A stretch of DNA of 6,023 nucleotides, from assembly GCA_050735975.1 (NCBI GenBank), contig JBOHVS010000061.1, positions 1 through 6,023 of the forward strand. The letters are read 5' to 3'. Below, piece after piece: positions 4,813 through 6,023 of the stretch. The notes beneath the pieces were generated by a model that was not told the DNA's origin, did no database searches, and saw nothing but the letters and a program-made list of their open reading frames with translations. Every line of letters begins with the position of its first letter. The first letter of the stretch is position 1. This stretch comes from DATMBL01 sp050735975. Lineage in GTDB: Bacteria; Desulfobacterota; Binatia; UBA9968. Both the position numbers and the translations under genes were made by a program.

Positions 4813-6023
4813 TTAGCGACTGCCATCCAGGTCGCCGATGACTTTGGACATCCTACTTTGAAAACCCGTTCTCAATAGCTCATTGAGAATCTCGCTGCCA
4901 ACCAGCTCGACCAGGCGCTCGAGACTTCGCTTCGGCAGGGTTGTGGAGGAGTAACCGAGCGCGACGAGCCCGTCTCGGATCACTAGCCGCGCCATAGGGC
5001 CCATGGCGTCAGTGAGCGCGCTGTTCAGAACATCCAGAAATTCTGTTGGCGCGGCCTCCGACAAGACATCGTTGGAGACTCTCTCGATCAGCCCTAACCG
5101 GTCAAGCCGGAGCAAGACTTTAGCCGTGGAAAGATAAGGAAGACCCAGGCTCTGGGAGATACCCTTCACGTCTCGGCAGCCATCAATCTTATTGAGGAAC
5201 CGCGAATCGAGAACCGAAAGCGTTATCGGGCTATCACCGTTCGCTTTAAGATCCATCACCCGAAAAACCGCCGTTTCCGGCGGCATCAGCTCGATGCCCG
5301 TTTCACTTTCGGCGGACCGCGGTTTTCCATCGTGGAGAAGTTCACCCGCAGCGTTTTGGTTTACGGCGCCGCTATTCGCGTCGCCGTTAAGGCCGTTGCC
5401 CGGCTCTGAATATACGTCGCCATCTTTGCCTTCTTCGATTGTTGCCTCGGCCGGTGATTCCATTGCTCGATCGCGCCCGCGTTCAGCTCCTGGTTGAGAA
5501 TCATCGGCAAGTTTATCGGAGCCCCCGGTTACAGAGGCGACCGCTATCGCCTGCTCCCGTTTTCGTGCTCCCGTTGCTTTTACGTCGATCCTCATCGGCC
5601 TTTCATCAAGAACGTTGTCGGCCGTTGAATGCATTTCGTGATCGGCGCGCTTTTCGGCTTCCGCCTCAAACGCTGCCTCTTTCAGCTCAATAGGCCTCCG
5701 TTCCATTCCTGACTCCAGATCATGGGCAACTTCGTCGATCACCTCGGCAGAAACAACATGTTGTAAGTTGCCATAAGCGATTAGCAGAGCGTTGTCGCAC
5801 ATGACATTGACGACCCGGGGAATCCCGTGTGAATAAAACGCAACCTTCCGAATAGCCTCAGGGGAAAATAGCGCGTCCCGTTTACAACCCACCGCCCTGA
5901 GCCGGTAATTAATAAACGGGCCCACCTCTTTTTCCTTGAGACTTTCAAGCCGGCAGTAAATCGGAATGCGTTGTCTCAGTTGACGCAGTTCCGGTTGGTC
6001 CAGCTTCGTCTTAAGCTCTGGTT
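4813..6023 (-). CDS. ExeA/GspA-like AAA ATPase, C-terminal part with extra winged-helix module (5' end outside window)
   Basis: Only the last 402 residues are visible; the frame is open to the right edge. GTG at 5925 is an internal Val, because the 32 codons before it continue the family pattern: PELKTKLDQPELRQLRQRI, then LESLKEKEVGPFINYRLRAVG. Fragment residues 1 to about 103 are the end of the AAA+ domain and its helical lid, with HGIPRVVNVMCDNALLIAY (65-83) matching the sensor-2 region of ExeA/GspA ATPases, including those next to XrtA-type EPS genes. Walker A and B must lie outside the window. Residues about 104-250 form a polar linker rich in Glu, Ala, Asp and Gly. Residues about 268-315 resemble a small winged helix (LSVLDSRFLNKIDG to LDRLGLIE), and about 327-395 resemble the GPMARLVI-type domain I recall as DUF8082. 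The likely role is an energy-supplying or regulatory ATPase for polysaccharide export or assembly. Confidence 0.82.
   Translation of the reverse strand, partial: PELKTKLDQPELRQLRQRIPIYCRLESLKEKEVGPFINYRLRAVGCKRDALFSPEAIRKVAFYSHGIPRVVNVMCDNALLIAYGNLQHVVSAEVIDEVAHDLESGMERRPIELKEAAFEAEAEKRADHEMHSTADNVLDERPMRIDVKATGARKREQAIAVASVTGGSDKLADDSQPGAERGRDRAMESPAEATIEEGKDGDVYSEPGNGLNGDANSGAVNQNAAGELLHDGKPRSAESETGIELMPPETAVFRVMDLKANGDSPITLSVLDSRFLNKIDGCRDVKGISQSLGLPYLSTAKVLLRLDRLGLIERVSNDVLSEAAPTEFLDVLNSALTDAMGPMARLVIRDGLVALGYSSTTLPKRSLERLVELVGSEILNELLRTGFQSRMSKVIGDLDGSR

Noticed and set aside
4813..5925. A complete 370-residue gene starting at GTG 5925
   Set aside because: The 32 codons upstream are open and match the ExeA/GspA pattern, so this GTG is an internal Val and the true start is beyond the window.

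Overview
The window looks like part of an exopolysaccharide or capsule biosynthesis locus from an environmental Gram-negative bacterium. All five supported genes lie on the minus strand and read from right to left. Diderm character is inferred from the O-antigen ligase/polymerase-type membrane protein and the GspA/ExeA-type ATPase. The 7-bp-periodic intergenic sequence, moderate GC content and gene set suggest Verrucomicrobiota or Acidobacteriota. That placement rests on recalled genome style, not on a marker gene, so it is tentative.

Layout in transcription order: (1) the C-terminal 402 residues of an ExeA/GspA-like AAA ATPase, cut by the right edge, carrying a long charged linker and an extra C-terminal module; (2) a 191-bp gap filled mostly by a degenerate 7-bp tandem repeat; (3) a CpsD/CapB-type cytoplasmic tyrosine-kinase homologue with altered nucleotide-binding residues; (4) a 314-bp gap with a second 7-bp-periodic array of different consensus, two hairpin-forming repeats and no gene; (5) a polytopic O-antigen ligase/Wzy-type protein; (6) a GT4 glycosyltransferase starting 2 bp after the previous stop; (7) a 135-bp gap; (8) the N-terminal 223 residues of a sulfotransferase, cut by the left edge.

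Inferred cooperation: the glycosyltransferase adds a sugar to the growing repeat unit, the Wzy/WaaL-like protein polymerises or transfers the glycan on the far side of the inner membrane, and the sulfotransferase probably sulfates the polymer or its precursor. The kinase homologue and the ATPase would control chain length or export, as in the exosortase-A (XrtA) type EPS loci where these two families occur together. No exosortase, chain-length (Wzz) protein or initiating sugar transferase is visible here.

The points most worth a second look are the kinase homologue whose P-loop lysine is alanine and whose Walker A' second aspartate is asparagine, the C-terminal extension of the ATPase, and the two phase-locked heptamer arrays in neighbouring gaps of one gene cluster.
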